From: an uncultured Pelagibacteraceae bacterium
GTDB lineage: Bacteria; Pseudomonadota; Alphaproteobacteria; Pelagibacterales; Pelagibacteraceae
Assembly: GCA_902558815.1 (NCBI GenBank)
Contig: CACEFF010000007.1
Location: 1-41,891, forward strand
Reading direction: 5' to 3'
DNA: 41,891 bases
Position numbers and translations under genes: made by a program. The number at the start of each line of letters is the position of its first letter. Position 1 is the stretch's first letter. This document shows positions 7,582 to 17,413 of the stretch, piece after piece. The notes beneath the pieces were generated by a model. That model was not told the DNA's origin and ran no database searches. It was given only the letters and a program-made list of their open reading frames with translations.

Positions 7582-10500
7582 TTATCCAATTATTGCAGAT
7601 ATTTCTCTATTTCTAAGTATATTTATAGTTTTTCTGTCTATATTTCTTTTATTTTTAAGCTGAAAATTGAAATTATTATTTTCATCGTTTAATTTGATTT
7701 TAATCAAGGTGTCACCATTTTTAGGCAAAAATTTTGATATTTCATCTAATTCTTTAAGTGATTTTAAATTAAAAGTAACCTGATCTATAGGTTTGTTTAA
7801 AAGATCTTTTAGAGAGGCAATTTTTTGAACGTTAATTCTCTTAAATCTATTTTCGCTATCAGAAATTGATTTTACTATAGTCAAAATTAAAGAGCTACCT
7901 TCTTTAAGTATTTGACGATTTAATTCTAAAATATCTGAAAAAATGAATAATTCAAAAACACTTGTTAAGTCAGTTAATTTTAAAACAGCATAAGAATTAC
8001 CTTTAGCAGTTTTTCTTTCTTGAACTTTAAGTAAAGTAGCAGCAATATTAGTTTCTTTAAATTCATCATTATTAATAAAACTCTGATAATCAATAATATT
8101 ATAATCCTTAAATATGTCTTTATATTGATTGAGAGGATGATCAGATATGAAGAAACCAATAGCTTCAAATTCTTTAGAGAGTCTTTCTTCAAATTTCCAG
8201 TCTTCAACATTTGAAATTACCTCATCTTCCTCATTATTATCACCAAACAAATCAATCTGGTTAGCCAATTTGTTTTCAAAAATATTTTTTGATTTAGTAA
8301 TCATATTAGGAATTGACGTAAATAGTGAATGTCTATTTGAATTAATATTATCAAATACTCCTGCTTTAACTAATCCTTCTAATTGTAATTTGTTTATATC
8401 TTTTGGATTTACTCTACTTAAAAAATCATTTAAAGACTTAAACTTCCCATTTTGAAATCTTTCATAAATAATATTTGATATAGCTTCATAGCCTACAGCC
8501 TTAATTCCTCCCAAAGCATAATAAAATTTATGATCATCTGCTTTAAAGTCTGCATAACATTCATTTATATCTGGTCTTACAATTTTAATATCCAATCTTT
8601 TAAGTTCCTCGTAAAATTCACTAAGTTTATTCTGATTTGAAATATCCATTGTCATTGACGCTGCAATAAACTCTTTAGGAAAATAAGTCTTTAAAAAAGC
8701 TGTTTGGTAAGAAATTATAGCATATGCTGCAGCATGACTTTTATTAAAACCATATTCCGCAAATGGTTCAATTTTTAAAAATATTCCTGCTGCTATATCT
8801 TTACTAATTCCATTATTAACAGCACCAGCTATAAAATTTTGTTTTTGTTTTTCTAACTCAGATCTTTTTTTTTTACCCATAGCTCTCCTCAAAAGGTCAG
8901 CTTGGCCAGCAGTGAAACCTGATAGTTTTTGAGCAATTTGCATAACTTGTTCTTGATAAATTATTACTCCATATGTTGGTTTTAAAATTTCTTCTAATAA
9001 TGGATGCAAATAATCAGGTGTTTGTTTTCCGTGTTTGCAATCATTATAAGTTGGAATATTGCTCATTGGTCCAGGTCTGTATAGAGCTACTAATGCTATA
9101 ATATCCTCAATATGATTTGGTTTCATTTGAATCAATGCTTCTCTCATACCTGAACTTTCAATTTGGAATAGTCCTACTGTTTTTCCCGAAGACAGTAATT
9201 CAAAAACTTTTTGATCTTCATAGCTTATCTTTTCAATGTCAAAATCTTTATCTATTTGTTTTATTAGTTTTTGTGTGTTGTTAATGACAGTAAGAGTTTT
9301 TAAGCCTAAAAAATCAAATTTAATCAAACCAGCATTTTCTGCTGAATACATATCAAATTGTGTGGATGGTAATAATAAATTAGCTGATGAATCTTTATAC
9401 AACGGCACAACTTCGGTTAACTTTTTATCAGCTATTACTACTCCAGCAGCATGAGTTGCAACATTGCGGTTAAGACCTTCTAATTTTAATGAGAGTTCAA
9501 TTAATTTTTTAACTCTAGGATCGTCATTAATCAATTTTTGAAGCCTAGGTTCTCCCGCTATACATTCTGTTAAGCTTTGAGGCCTGGAAGGATCAAAGGG
9601 TATCATTTTTGATATACTATCTACAAAACCATAAGCGAGGCCTAAAACTCTTCCCACATCTCTAATAACCATTCTAGCTTTTAATTTTCCAAAGGTAATA
9701 ATGTGGGCTACACTTTCTTTATATTTTTTTGTCAGATATTCAAAAACTAAGTCTCTTTTTTCTTCACAAAAATCTATATCAAAATCTGGCATTGAGATAC
9801 GATCAGGATTTAAAAATCTTTCAAAAATTAAGTTAAATTTAATTGGATCTACATCAGTAATCGATAGACACCAAGCAACTAATGAACCAGCACCAGATCC
9901 TCTACCTGGTCCAACTGGTATATCGTTTCTTTTTGCCCACTTGATATAATCGGATACAATTAAAAAGTAACTTGCATATTTCATTTCTATTATAATATTA
10001 AGCTCATGGTCTAGTCTATCTTTGTATTTAAGGAAATTTTTATTAGATAAATGATTTTCTTTTTTAATTTTAAAAAAATTTTCAAATTTATCCTCCAAGC
10101 CTTTCAAAGATTCTTTTTTAAGAGTTTCATCAGCATTACCATCTTTTTTTGAACTGATATTTGGTAAAATTGGCTTTGATAATTGTGGTCTATAGGAGCA
10201 TCTATAAGGAAAATTATGATTATTTTCTAACGCCTCAGGAATGTCTGCAAATAACTCAAACATTTCTGTATCTTTTTTAAGATAATGTTGATCACTATAT
10301 TTGGTTCTATTTTTTTCAGTTACATAAGTTTTATTTTTAATACAAATTAAAGCGTCGTGTGCCTCATGCATATCTTTATTAATATAAAAAACTTCATTTG
10401 TTGCAATTATTGGAATTTTTAATTCTAATGATTTTGATAAATTAAATTTTTCAAAACTAATTTCATTTTGGTCACCATGTCTTTGGATCTCAATATAAAA

Positions 10501-10995
10501 ATTATCGTTATATTTTGTTTTAATTTTTAGATATAATTCATTTATTTCAGAAAATTTACCCTTATCAAATAGCTGACCAAATAAACCGTTTATAGTACCT
10601 GAAAATAAACTAATTCCCTCATTTTTAATCAATAATTCTTCAAAATCTAAATGAGGGTCTGAAAGTTCATCATTTTTGAGATATGATAAAGATGACAGTT
10701 CTATTATTCTTTTGTAACCTTCTTCATTAAGAGCATATAAAGGAAGAAGACCAGAGGTATCACCATATTTAAAATTTATTTGAGTTCCAATTATTGGTTG
10801 TGTGCCGACTTTAGATATTTTTTCAGCAAATTCTAATGCACCACATAAGTTTACAGTGTCACATAAAGCCAATGCTCCCAATTGATTTTCTTTAGTAAAT
10901 TCTTTTAGATCATCAATCTTAATCGCACCCTCACATATAGAATATTGTGAATGAATTTTTAAATGATTATATTTTTGTATTTTAGACTCAGCCAT
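7582..10995 (-). CDS. dnaE: DNA polymerase III subunit alpha
   Basis: DnaE is the replicative polymerase subunit. The 1137-aa protein has an N-terminal PHP domain (HLKIHSQYSICEGA at 11-24), the palm domain with GPGRGSGAGSLVAW at about 362-375 and the catalytic PDFDIDF motif with Asp404 and Asp406. A further catalytic Asp lies in LIKFDFLGL. Fingers, helix-hairpin-helix and a C-terminal OB-fold follow (about 970-1050). Length matches DnaE1 rather than the error-prone DnaE2. The PHP metal-binding residues look degenerate, as in proteobacteria that use a separate DnaQ for proofreading. The ATG overlaps the lolD stop by 8 bp, so it is the last gene of the proS-lolC-lolD-dnaE run. Confidence 0.98.
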   Translation of the reverse strand: MAESKIQKYNHLKIHSQYSICEGAIKIDDLKEFTKENQLGALALCDTVNLCGALEFAEKISKVGTQPIIGTQINFKYGDTSGLLPLYALNEEGYKRIIELSSLSYLKNDELSDPHLDFEELLIKNEGISLFSGTINGLFGQLFDKGKFSEINELYLKIKTKYNDNFYIEIQRHGDQNEISFEKFNLSKSLELKIPIIATNEVFYINKDMHEAHDALICIKNKTYVTEKNRTKYSDQHYLKKDTEMFELFADIPEALENNHNFPYRCSYRPQLSKPILPNISSKKDGNADETLKKESLKGLEDKFENFFKIKKENHLSNKNFLKYKDRLDHELNIIIEMKYASYFLIVSDYIKWAKRNDIPVGPGRGSGAGSLVAWCLSITDVDPIKFNLIFERFLNPDRISMPDFDIDFCEEKRDLVFEYLTKKYKESVAHIITFGKLKARMVIRDVGRVLGLAYGFVDSISKMIPFDPSRPQSLTECIAGEPRLQKLINDDPRVKKLIELSLKLEGLNRNVATHAAGVVIADKKLTEVVPLYKDSSANLLLPSTQFDMYSAENAGLIKFDFLGLKTLTVINNTQKLIKQIDKDFDIEKISYEDQKVFELLSSGKTVGLFQIESSGMREALIQMKPNHIEDIIALVALYRPGPMSNIPTYNDCKHGKQTPDYLHPLLEEILKPTYGVIIYQEQVMQIAQKLSGFTAGQADLLRRAMGKKKRSELEKQKQNFIAGAVNNGISKDIAAGIFLKIEPFAEYGFNKSHAAAYAIISYQTAFLKTYFPKEFIAASMTMDISNQNKLSEFYEELKRLDIKIVRPDINECYADFKADDHKFYYALGGIKAVGYEAISNIIYERFQNGKFKSLNDFLSRVNPKDINKLQLEGLVKAGVFDNINSNRHSLFTSIPNMITKSKNIFENKLANQIDLFGDNNEEDEVISNVEDWKFEERLSKEFEAIGFFISDHPLNQYKDIFKDYNIIDYQSFINNDEFKETNIAATLLKVQERKTAKGNSYAVLKLTDLTSVFELFIFSDILELNRQILKEGSSLILTIVKSISDSENRFKRINVQKIASLKDLLNKPIDQVTFNLKSLKELDEISKFLPKNGDTLIKIKLNDENNNFNFQLKNKRNIDRKTINILRNREISAIIG

Positions 10996-11665
10996 TAGTT
11001 GATTTTATATTACCATCAACTATCTCCAATAAGCAATCTGACTTATTTGCAAAAAATCTATTGTGAGTTGCAAATATTATTATTCGATTTGAATTAATTT
11101 GTTTTTTTAGCAGTTCAAAAATTTGTTTTGCTGTTTCCAGATCTAAGCTTCCAGTAGGTTCATCTGCCAATATAATTTGAGGATCATTAATTAATGCTCT
11201 TGAAATAGATATTCTTTGCTTCTCACCACCAGATAATTGAGATGGATAATGATCAGATCTGTTTAAAAGGCCTACTTTTTTTAATAAATTCTTTGCTTTA
11301 GATATTGATAATTCCTTATTTTTTCCTGCTGCAAGACTAGCTAAGTATATATTTTCTAATGCTGTGAAATCAGGTAATAAATTATCTTGTTGATAAACTA
11401 TTCCAATCTTTTTAGCTCTTAAAATATCATTTTTTTTAAAATCATTAAAGTTAATATGCTTGTTATCTATAGTTATTGAACCTGAACTTGGTCTATCAAT
11501 TAATGAAAGTAAATTTAATAGTGTAGATTTTCCTGATCCAGATGGTCCCATTAAAGAATATATTTTTCCTTTTCTAAATTTATAAGAAATTTTTTTTAAG
11601 ACTTTCACTTTTTTGAAAGAGTCAAAATTTTTGCTTATATTTGAAAGTTTTATAAAATTATTCAT
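10988..11665 (-). CDS. lolD: Lipoprotein-releasing ABC transporter ATPase LolD
   Basis: LolD is the ATPase of the Lol complex that extracts lipoproteins from the inner membrane for delivery to the outer membrane. The 225-aa protein has Walker A GPSGSGKST (40-48), the ABC signature LSGGE (144-148), Walker B ending ADEPTG (167-172) and an H-loop ATHNR. The segment LLPDFTALEN at about 97-106 is characteristic of LolD and separates it from related MacB and FtsE ATPases. It overlaps lolC by 8 bp (ATGAATAA) and dnaE by 8 bp, and its membrane partner is the immediately upstream gene. Confidence 0.95.
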   Translation of the reverse strand: MNNFIKLSNISKNFDSFKKVKVLKKISYKFRKGKIYSLMGPSGSGKSTLLNLLSLIDRPSSGSITIDNKHINFNDFKKNDILRAKKIGIVYQQDNLLPDFTALENIYLASLAAGKNKELSISKAKNLLKKVGLLNRSDHYPSQLSGGEKQRISISRALINDPQIILADEPTGSLDLETAKQIFELLKKQINSNRIIIFATHNRFFANKSDCLLEIVDGNIKSTNG

Positions 11666-12887
11666 ATTTAAGTGCTTTAATTGGATCTAATTTAGCTGCT
11701 TTTAATGCTGGAAATATTGAGACTAAAATAGTTGTAAATATTGAACATAAAGAAATAATAAAAATTGATGTTGGATTAATCTCTGACGGCATTGTACTCA
11801 AAAAATAAATTTCTTCTGGAAACAAACTTATATTAAATATAGTACTTAAAAATTGACGTAAATTTTCAATATATAATGAAAAAGTTATACCTAAAATAAT
11901 ACCAAAAATAGTTGCTGAGGTTCCTATTATAATTCCAATTAAAAAAAATATTTTTACAATTGACTTATTTAGTACTCCAATGGATTTTAAGATAGCTATA
12001 TCACGTGTTTTATTTTTAACTAATATTGTTAAACCTGAAATAATATTGAATGCCGCAACTATGATTATAAGTGATAAAATAATAAACATCACATTTCTTT
12101 CAACTTTTAAAGCCGAAAATAATGAGTTGTTCATGTCTGACCATGTGTAAACAAACTCATCTGAAAAATTGTTTTGAGCAACTATTTTTTGATGTTCAAT
12201 ATTTTGAGGGTTTTTTAAATATATTTCTAAATTTCTGTCATTCTCATCTAAATTAAAGAATTCTTCTAATGTTTCTAAGTTGATAAAAGCAATATTATTG
12301 TCAAATTCAGCCATTCCACTTCCAAAAATTGAAGATACTATGAAATTTTTTTGTTTTGGGAGATTTCCAATAATTGTTTGCATTCCAGCTGAAGACATTA
12401 AGGTAACATTATCCCCAATATTAAGATTTAAAGTAAAACTTAATTCTTTACCTATTGAAATATGATTTTTTGATAAAGTTTCATTATTACCTAGAAATTC
12501 ATCATTATCAAAAATTTGTAATTGAGAAAAATCATTTGTTTTATAACCTCTCAGTAGTATACCTTTTGAAGTATCACCTCTTATTATAATTGCTTCACCA
12601 GAATTACTTAGAATTAAATTTTTTGAGATATTTTTGAGATTTTGATTAACTTTATTAAGTTCAATCATATTTTGATATGGATCAACAGTTATATGTGCAT
12701 TGAAACCAACAATTTTATTAATCAACTCAGTCCGAAATCCATTCATAACAGACATAACAATAATTAAAACTGCCACACCTAAGCTTATTCCTATAAATGA
12801 AAAAATAGAAATAATATTTAGAAAACCATCTTTTTTTCTGGCCTTTAAAAATCTGAATGTAATTTCTTTTTCTAATGTAGAAATCAA
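11658..12887 (-). CDS. lolC: Lipoprotein-releasing ABC transporter permease LolC/LolE type
   Basis: This is the inner-membrane permease partner of LolD. The 409-aa product has an N-terminal helix (about 22-48) ending in VMSVMNGFR, a large periplasmic domain (about 49-265), and three C-terminal helices with the FtsX/MacB-type segment IAILKSIGV before the second of them. It ends ALKYE, typical of the family. Only one permease gene is present, as is common in alphaproteobacteria, so it probably acts as a homodimer in place of LolC plus LolE. The start is a TTG; no ATG occurs before about residue 45. That TTG overlaps the restored proS stop as TTGA, which supports both assignments. Confidence 0.92.
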   Translation of the reverse strand: MISTLEKEITFRFLKARKKDGFLNIISIFSFIGISLGVAVLIIVMSVMNGFRTELINKIVGFNAHITVDPYQNMIELNKVNQNLKNISKNLILSNSGEAIIIRGDTSKGILLRGYKTNDFSQLQIFDNDEFLGNNETLSKNHISIGKELSFTLNLNIGDNVTLMSSAGMQTIIGNLPKQKNFIVSSIFGSGMAEFDNNIAFINLETLEEFFNLDENDRNLEIYLKNPQNIEHQKIVAQNNFSDEFVYTWSDMNNSLFSALKVERNVMFIILSLIIIVAAFNIISGLTILVKNKTRDIAILKSIGVLNKSIVKIFFLIGIIIGTSATIFGIILGITFSLYIENLRQFLSTIFNISLFPEEIYFLSTMPSEINPTSIFIISLCSIFTTILVSIFPALKAAKLDPIKALKYE

Positions 12888-14217
12888 TTTTTAACTTTTT
12901 GTTCTTTTATAACTTTAATAATTTTTTCTAAATTAATTTTTTGACTTTCTTTACCAATTTCTTTAAATTCTAATAAATCGCCTTCAGTTTGTTTTCCTAT
13001 TATAATTTGGTAAGGAGCACCTATTAAATTCATCTTTTTTATTTTTGATGAAAAATTTTCATCAGTGTCATCTATTAGTGCATCAATATTATTTTTTTTA
13101 ATTCTAAATTAATTTTGATCACTTTATCTAATGCTGTAGTTTCATTTTTATTTATCATTAAGATTATAGAAACATCATATGGAGCAACAGAAATTGGCCA
13201 TTTCATGATCTCATTTTTTTCGTCATATTTCGCTTCAATAATAGCTCCTACTAATCTTGATACACCTATCCCATAAGAACCCATTTTAACAAAATTTTTT
13301 TTTCCTCCTGGTAAATCAACAGATGCATCCATTGGTTTAGAATACTTATCTCCAAAATAAAAAATATGACCAACCTCTATACCTTTTGTTTTCAGTCTAT
13401 TCTCTTCAGACACTTTTTTTTCAAACTCAACTTTATTAAATTTTTCATCTGTAACAGAGTAAAATTCCTCATATTTATTTCTCAAATTTTCAAGTGATTT
13501 TTTATCTAATTTAGTATCGCCACTATCTAGATCAAAAATTCGTTTATCCGTAAAAATTTTACTTTCCCCTGTGTCGGCAAGAATAATAAATTCATGAGAA
13601 AGGTTACCTCCAATGGGACCAGTATCTGCGGCCATTGGAATAGCAGTTAGATCTAATCTCTTAAAAGTTTTTAAATAAGATAAAAAAAATTTATTATATG
13701 AAAATAAAGCTTCTTCATCAGTTATATCAAAAGAATAAGCATCTTTCATATAAAACTCTCTACATCTCATTATTCCAAATCTTGGTCTTATCTCATCTCT
13801 AAATTTCCATTGAATATGATATAAAAGTTGTGGAAGTGACTTGTAAGATTTTACAGAAGATCTAAATATATCTGTAACTAACTCTTCATTAGTTGGTCCA
13901 TAAAGCATTTCACGATCTTGACGATCTTTAATCCTGAGCATTTCTTCACCATAATCCTCATACCTTCCACTTTCTTTCCAAATTTCACTAGATTGAATCG
14001 TTGGCATTAAAATTTCTTGTGCTCCAATATTATTTTGTTCCTCTCTAACAACTTGTTCAATTTTTTTCATTACTTTATATCCCAAAGGTAACCACGAATA
14101 AATACCAGCTGAAGACTGTTTTATCATTCCAACTCTGAGCATTAATTGATGTGATTTTATTTTTGCCTCTGAAGGATTATTTTTTAAAATTGGGATAAAA
14201 GCTTTAGAAATATACAT
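12884..14217 (-). CDS. proS: Prolyl-tRNA synthetase, reading frame broken near the C terminus
   Basis: ProS charges tRNA-Pro. It is the short alphaproteobacterial form without the editing insertion. The catalytic core is intact in the first frame: [10 protein letters not shown] near 44, class II motif 2 around [20 protein letters not shown], and motif 3 [10 protein letters not shown]. The anticodon-binding domain begins at [10 protein letters not shown], but the frame hits TAA at 13075-13077, giving only 380 aa. From 13091 the next frame encodes the missing end, including [14 protein letters not shown], and stops at TGA 12884-12886, overlapping the lolC TTG. One extra A in the A8 run (13092-13099), or a -1 slip there, restores a continuous protein of 444 aa, the usual length. 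Sequencing error, recoding and a real mutation remain open. Confidence 0.93.
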
Positions 14218-14218
14218 G

Positions 14219-14464
14219 TTAAATGATTATATTTCTTAAATTCAAATATTCAAATTTCATTAACAAATAAATTATAATGAACAAAATAGTTGTTATTCCA
14301 GTACAAAATATGAATTTTTTCAACATTTTAGGATTTTCAGGTGAACCTGGGTCTTCACCTTCTATTTTAACTGTTTTGCTTCTCTCTACGTCTATTGGTA
14401 AAATTGCAAAAAAAATGATCCACCAAATTATTATGTAAATTATAGCTAAGCCTGTGATGCTCAT
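14219..14464 (-). CDS. DUF1467 family small membrane protein
   Basis: This 81-aa protein has two predicted membrane helices (about 4-22 and 50-68) joined by a polar loop containing [21 protein letters not shown]. That arrangement, and its place between the RNase J gene and proS, match the DUF1467 family of alphaproteobacteria. Its function is unknown. The ATG shares one base with the rnj stop (TAATG), and its stop lies one base before proS, so it is translated within the operon. Conservation of this position in alphaproteobacteria is known from other genomes; any role in RNA or tRNA metabolism would be guesswork. Confidence 0.88.
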   Translation of the reverse strand: MSITGLAIIYIIIWWIIFFAILPIDVERSKTVKIEGEDPGSPENPKMLKKFIFCTGITTILFIIIYLLMKFEYLNLRNIII

Positions 14465-16122
14465 TAAATTTTAACTAAATTAATATTTGTAAAAGGTTTT
14501 TTACCAGTTTTATCTTTTGTAAATTTTCTACAAGCAATTTTAAGTGCATCAATTAAGTTATGTTCTTGTTGTTTGCTATCTAATCTAAATGATTTAGTTG
14601 TTTTTTCTATTTCATCTTCTAGCCCATAAATAAATTCTTCTCTTTCATAAACAGGTAGCCCTCTAAAAGTAGTGATTGGATTATTATGAATGTTTCCTTT
14701 AGGAGTTATTAAAATTGTAACCTCTAAATATCCATTTGTTCCTAAATTTTTTCTATCTTTGATTGATTGAGAATCTTCATCAACGCTTACATTACCATCC
14801 AAATATAATCTACCACTTGGTGCTTTGTCATAGACCTCTGGTTCATTACCTGGGTACAATTTTACAATGTCTCCATTTTCAACTTGCACAGGATGAGGCA
14901 CCTGCATTTCTTTGGCAAAATTTATATGTTCAATCATATGTCTATGTTCACCATGAACTGGTATTACGCATTTTGGTTTTACCCATTCATACATATCCTT
15001 AAGGTCTTCTCGATTAGGATGACCAGAAACATGAATAAATTCGGTTTCTTCTGATATAACTTCAATTCCATCTTTAACTAATTGATTGTGTAATTTATAA
15101 AGTTTTTTTTCATTACCTGGAATAATTTTTGAAGAAAAAATAACAGTATCATCCTTTTCAATAAAAACATCTGGGTGAGTGTAGCTAGATATTCTCATCA
15201 TAGCACCCATTGGTTCTCCCTGACTACCTGTACAAAGATAAACAATCTTTTCTCTTGAAAAATTTTTAGCTTCTCTAGGATCAACTGGTTCTATTGTGTT
15301 CTTAAGATATCCACATTGTTTAGCCGCTTTATAGATCCTGTGCATTGATCTACCAACTAATGAAATCTGTCTACCTGTTTTTTCAGCACAATAAAAAGCT
15401 GTTTCCATTCTTGCTACATTAGAGGCAAATGATGTAATTACTATACGTTTTTTTAGTCTACTCATTATATCTAATAAATTTTTTCTTACATCAAGCTCTG
15501 AACCAGATCTCCCAGCACTAAAGACATTTGTGGAGTCACATATCATAGCGAGAACACCTTCTTCACCAATTTCTTTTAACCTTTTAGAATTAATATTTTC
15601 ACCGACTAAAGGATTTGGATCAACTTTCCAGTCACCTGTATGAAGTATAACACCTGCTGGTGTCTTAATTCTCAAACCATTAGGTTCTAAAATAGAATGA
15701 GTTAGAGTAATATATTCTATATCAAATGGATCTAATAAGACTTTACCATTTAGTTCAACAATCTTAAGGTCATTAGTAATATCAATATTTTTCTCTTTAA
15801 ATTTTTCTCGAATTAATACTGCTGTGAATGGTGTAGCATAAATTTTACATTTAAGTTTAGGCCACAGATGTGCAATTGCTCCAATATGATCTTCATGAGC
15901 GTGTGTTAATACAATTCCCAATAAATTATCTTTTCTTTCAACAATAAAACCAGGGTCAGGATAAATAAGATCTACACCTGGAATTGTATCATCTGCAAAT
16001 GTAACTCCAATATCAACCATAATCCATTTGTGATCTCCTGGAAGACCATACCCAAAAAGATTCATGTTCATTCCAATTTCTCCAGAGCCTCCAAGAGGGC
16101 AAAATAATAATTCTTCTTTCAT
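14464..16122 (-). CDS. rnj: Ribonuclease J
   Basis: RNase J is a metallo-beta-lactamase/beta-CASP nuclease with 5'-3' exonuclease and endonuclease activity in mRNA decay and rRNA maturation. The 552-aa product shows the metal-binding THAHEDH motif (His74, His76, Asp78, His79), a later HTGDWKVD segment, the beta-CASP domain with SFASNVARME, and the HVSGHPNRED and VIPVHGEHRH motifs of the C-terminal half of the catalytic core. A C-terminal domain follows. Length is normal for the family. The ATG directly follows the coaX stop. Alphaproteobacteria commonly carry RNase J alongside RNase E, so its presence here is expected. Confidence 0.96.
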   Translation of the reverse strand: MKEELLFCPLGGSGEIGMNMNLFGYGLPGDHKWIMVDIGVTFADDTIPGVDLIYPDPGFIVERKDNLLGIVLTHAHEDHIGAIAHLWPKLKCKIYATPFTAVLIREKFKEKNIDITNDLKIVELNGKVLLDPFDIEYITLTHSILEPNGLRIKTPAGVILHTGDWKVDPNPLVGENINSKRLKEIGEEGVLAMICDSTNVFSAGRSGSELDVRKNLLDIMSRLKKRIVITSFASNVARMETAFYCAEKTGRQISLVGRSMHRIYKAAKQCGYLKNTIEPVDPREAKNFSREKIVYLCTGSQGEPMGAMMRISSYTHPDVFIEKDDTVIFSSKIIPGNEKKLYKLHNQLVKDGIEVISEETEFIHVSGHPNREDLKDMYEWVKPKCVIPVHGEHRHMIEHINFAKEMQVPHPVQVENGDIVKLYPGNEPEVYDKAPSGRLYLDGNVSVDEDSQSIKDRKNLGTNGYLEVTILITPKGNIHNNPITTFRGLPVYEREEFIYGLEDEIEKTTKSFRLDSKQQEHNLIDALKIACRKFTKDKTGKKPFTNINLVKI

Positions 16123-16869
16123 TTATTTAATTAATTTTGAAATTTTAATCAGACCTTTTATAGTGATATTCTTATCTAAAATTACTTTCGTTTTAATTGA
16201 ACTCTTAAATAAACTCGAAAATCCTCCAGTAATAATCAATTTAAAAGACTTATTTGTTTCTTTCTTAATCAAATTAACAATATTGTCAATTAGACCACTA
16301 TACCCCCAAAAAAAACCAGATCTAACAGCACTAATTGTGTCATCGCCAATAATTTTATTAATCTTTTTTAGATTTATCTTTGGAATTAGAGCTGCTTTAT
16401 CAGATAAAGTATTTAAGGAAATTCTGATACCAGGAGCAATTATTCCCCCTTTGTAAGTTTTTTTTATAACAACATCAAAAGTTGTAGCAGTACCAAAATC
16501 TAAAATAATGAAATTATCTTTTTGATTAAGTAAACTAATAGCATTTGTCAATCTATCAGATCCTACTTGATTGAAATTTACGTTAATATTTATAAGTGAT
16601 TTAAGATTTAGGTCTTTAATTTCATAACATCTACATTTAGTTTTTTTTTGTAAAAAATTTTTTACTAAAGTAAAAGATTTAGGCACAACACTACAAAATA
16701 AAATTTTTTTAATTTTTTTAAAATCTTTAACTAATAATTTAAAATTAGAATTTATAATCTTTTTATTAATTTGTTTTGATGAAAAATTAATATTTCTTAT
16801 AATTTTATAATCAGAATTAACCAAAAAAACTTTGGTTTCTGAATTTCCTATATCGCCTAAAATATACAT
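16123..16869 (-). CDS. coaX: Type III pantothenate kinase
   Basis: CoaX phosphorylates pantothenate, the first step of coenzyme A synthesis. The product has the ASKHA-fold phosphate-binding segment LGDIGNSETK at its N terminus (Asp in the DxGN position, with Ser for the more common Thr), the GSDRL substrate motif, and the second phosphate loop LDFGTATTFDVV. I place the start at the ATG at 16869 (248 aa), because a TTG two codons upstream adds only Met-Val before the conserved strand. It follows birA by 13 bp and abuts rnj. Pairing of birA and coaX beside nuoN is common in alphaproteobacteria. Confidence 0.93.
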   Translation of the reverse strand: MYILGDIGNSETKVFLVNSDYKIIRNINFSSKQINKKIINSNFKLLVKDFKKIKKILFCSVVPKSFTLVKNFLQKKTKCRCYEIKDLNLKSLININVNFNQVGSDRLTNAISLLNQKDNFIILDFGTATTFDVVIKKTYKGGIIAPGIRISLNTLSDKAALIPKINLKKINKIIGDDTISAVRSGFFWGYSGLIDNIVNLIKKETNKSFKLIITGGFSSLFKSSIKTKVILDKNITIKGLIKISKLIK

Positions 16870-16882
16870 AACCAATTTTTTC

Positions 16883-17413
16883 TTAATTATAAAATTTTTT
16901 TAGTTTGTATTCAAAAATTTTTTTAATTTTATTCTCAATTTCTTTTTTTGATATTTTTTTTTTAATCAAATCACAAAGGTTGGTTGTAGGGTAATTCTTT
17001 ATGTATGGATTTTTTATCAAGTTAAGCCCTATTCCTACAACTAAATATTTTTTACTATGTTTAATAAATGTTTCCTGTAATATCCCACATATCTTTTTTT
17101 TATCTATCAATAAATCGTTTGGTTTTTTTAAAATAATCTTATTTTTATAGTAATGAGATAGCAATTTTTTAACTAATATACAGTTAATATAAGTCAATTT
17201 TTTTAAAGAAATAGTAAAATTTTCTATATTGTAAAAAAAACTTATAAATAAATTACCCTTATAAGAGATCCATTTTTTTCCATATTGCCCACGCCCTTTA
17301 ATTTGATTTTCTGAAATAATCATTCCATAGTTTATATTTGAGCTATTTATTATTCTAATAGCAGTATTATTAGTGCTACTAACTTTTTTAAATCTAAATA
17401 CTTTAAATTTCAT
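16883..17413 (-). CDS. birA: Biotin-[acetyl-CoA carboxylase] ligase, minimal form
   Basis: This enzyme attaches biotin to the carrier protein of acetyl-CoA carboxylase. The 176-aa product has the biotinyl-AMP loop GRGQYGKKW (about 41-49) followed by GNLFISF, the PNDLLIDKKKICGIL segment with the expected catalytic-loop Lys, and GIGLNLI. It has neither the N-terminal helix-turn-helix of regulatory BirA nor the C-terminal SH3-like domain, and is much shorter than the usual 240-aa monofunctional ligase. The usual KWPND reads KKPND. The ATG at 17413 shares a base with the nuoN stop (TGATG); a TTG one codon earlier is possible. The downstream coaX gene follows without room for a lost domain, so the short form appears genuine. 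Confidence 0.9.
   Translation of the reverse strand: MKFKVFRFKKVSSTNNTAIRIINSSNINYGMIISENQIKGRGQYGKKWISYKGNLFISFFYNIENFTISLKKLTYINCILVKKLLSHYYKNKIILKKPNDLLIDKKKICGILQETFIKHSKKYLVVGIGLNLIKNPYIKNYPTTNLCDLIKKKISKKEIENKIKKIFEYKLKKFYN

Noticed and set aside
8147..8455. 102-codon plus-strand ORF inside dnaE
   Set aside because: It is the mirror frame of the conserved polymerase gene, with Ser/Leu/Phe-rich composition expected from antisense reading of AT-rich DNA.
12884..13074. A separate small gene after a complete proS
   Set aside because: Its translation continues the ProS anticodon-binding domain ([11 protein letters not shown]), so it is the tail of proS rather than an independent gene.
14763..15002. 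79-codon plus-strand ORF inside the RNase J gene
   Set aside because: It is antisense to a fully conserved coding region, and its His/Leu-rich composition is typical of an antisense frame.
16064..16456. 130-codon plus-strand ORF across the coaX/rnj junction
   Set aside because: It is antisense to two well-supported genes and shows no domain or ribosome-binding site.
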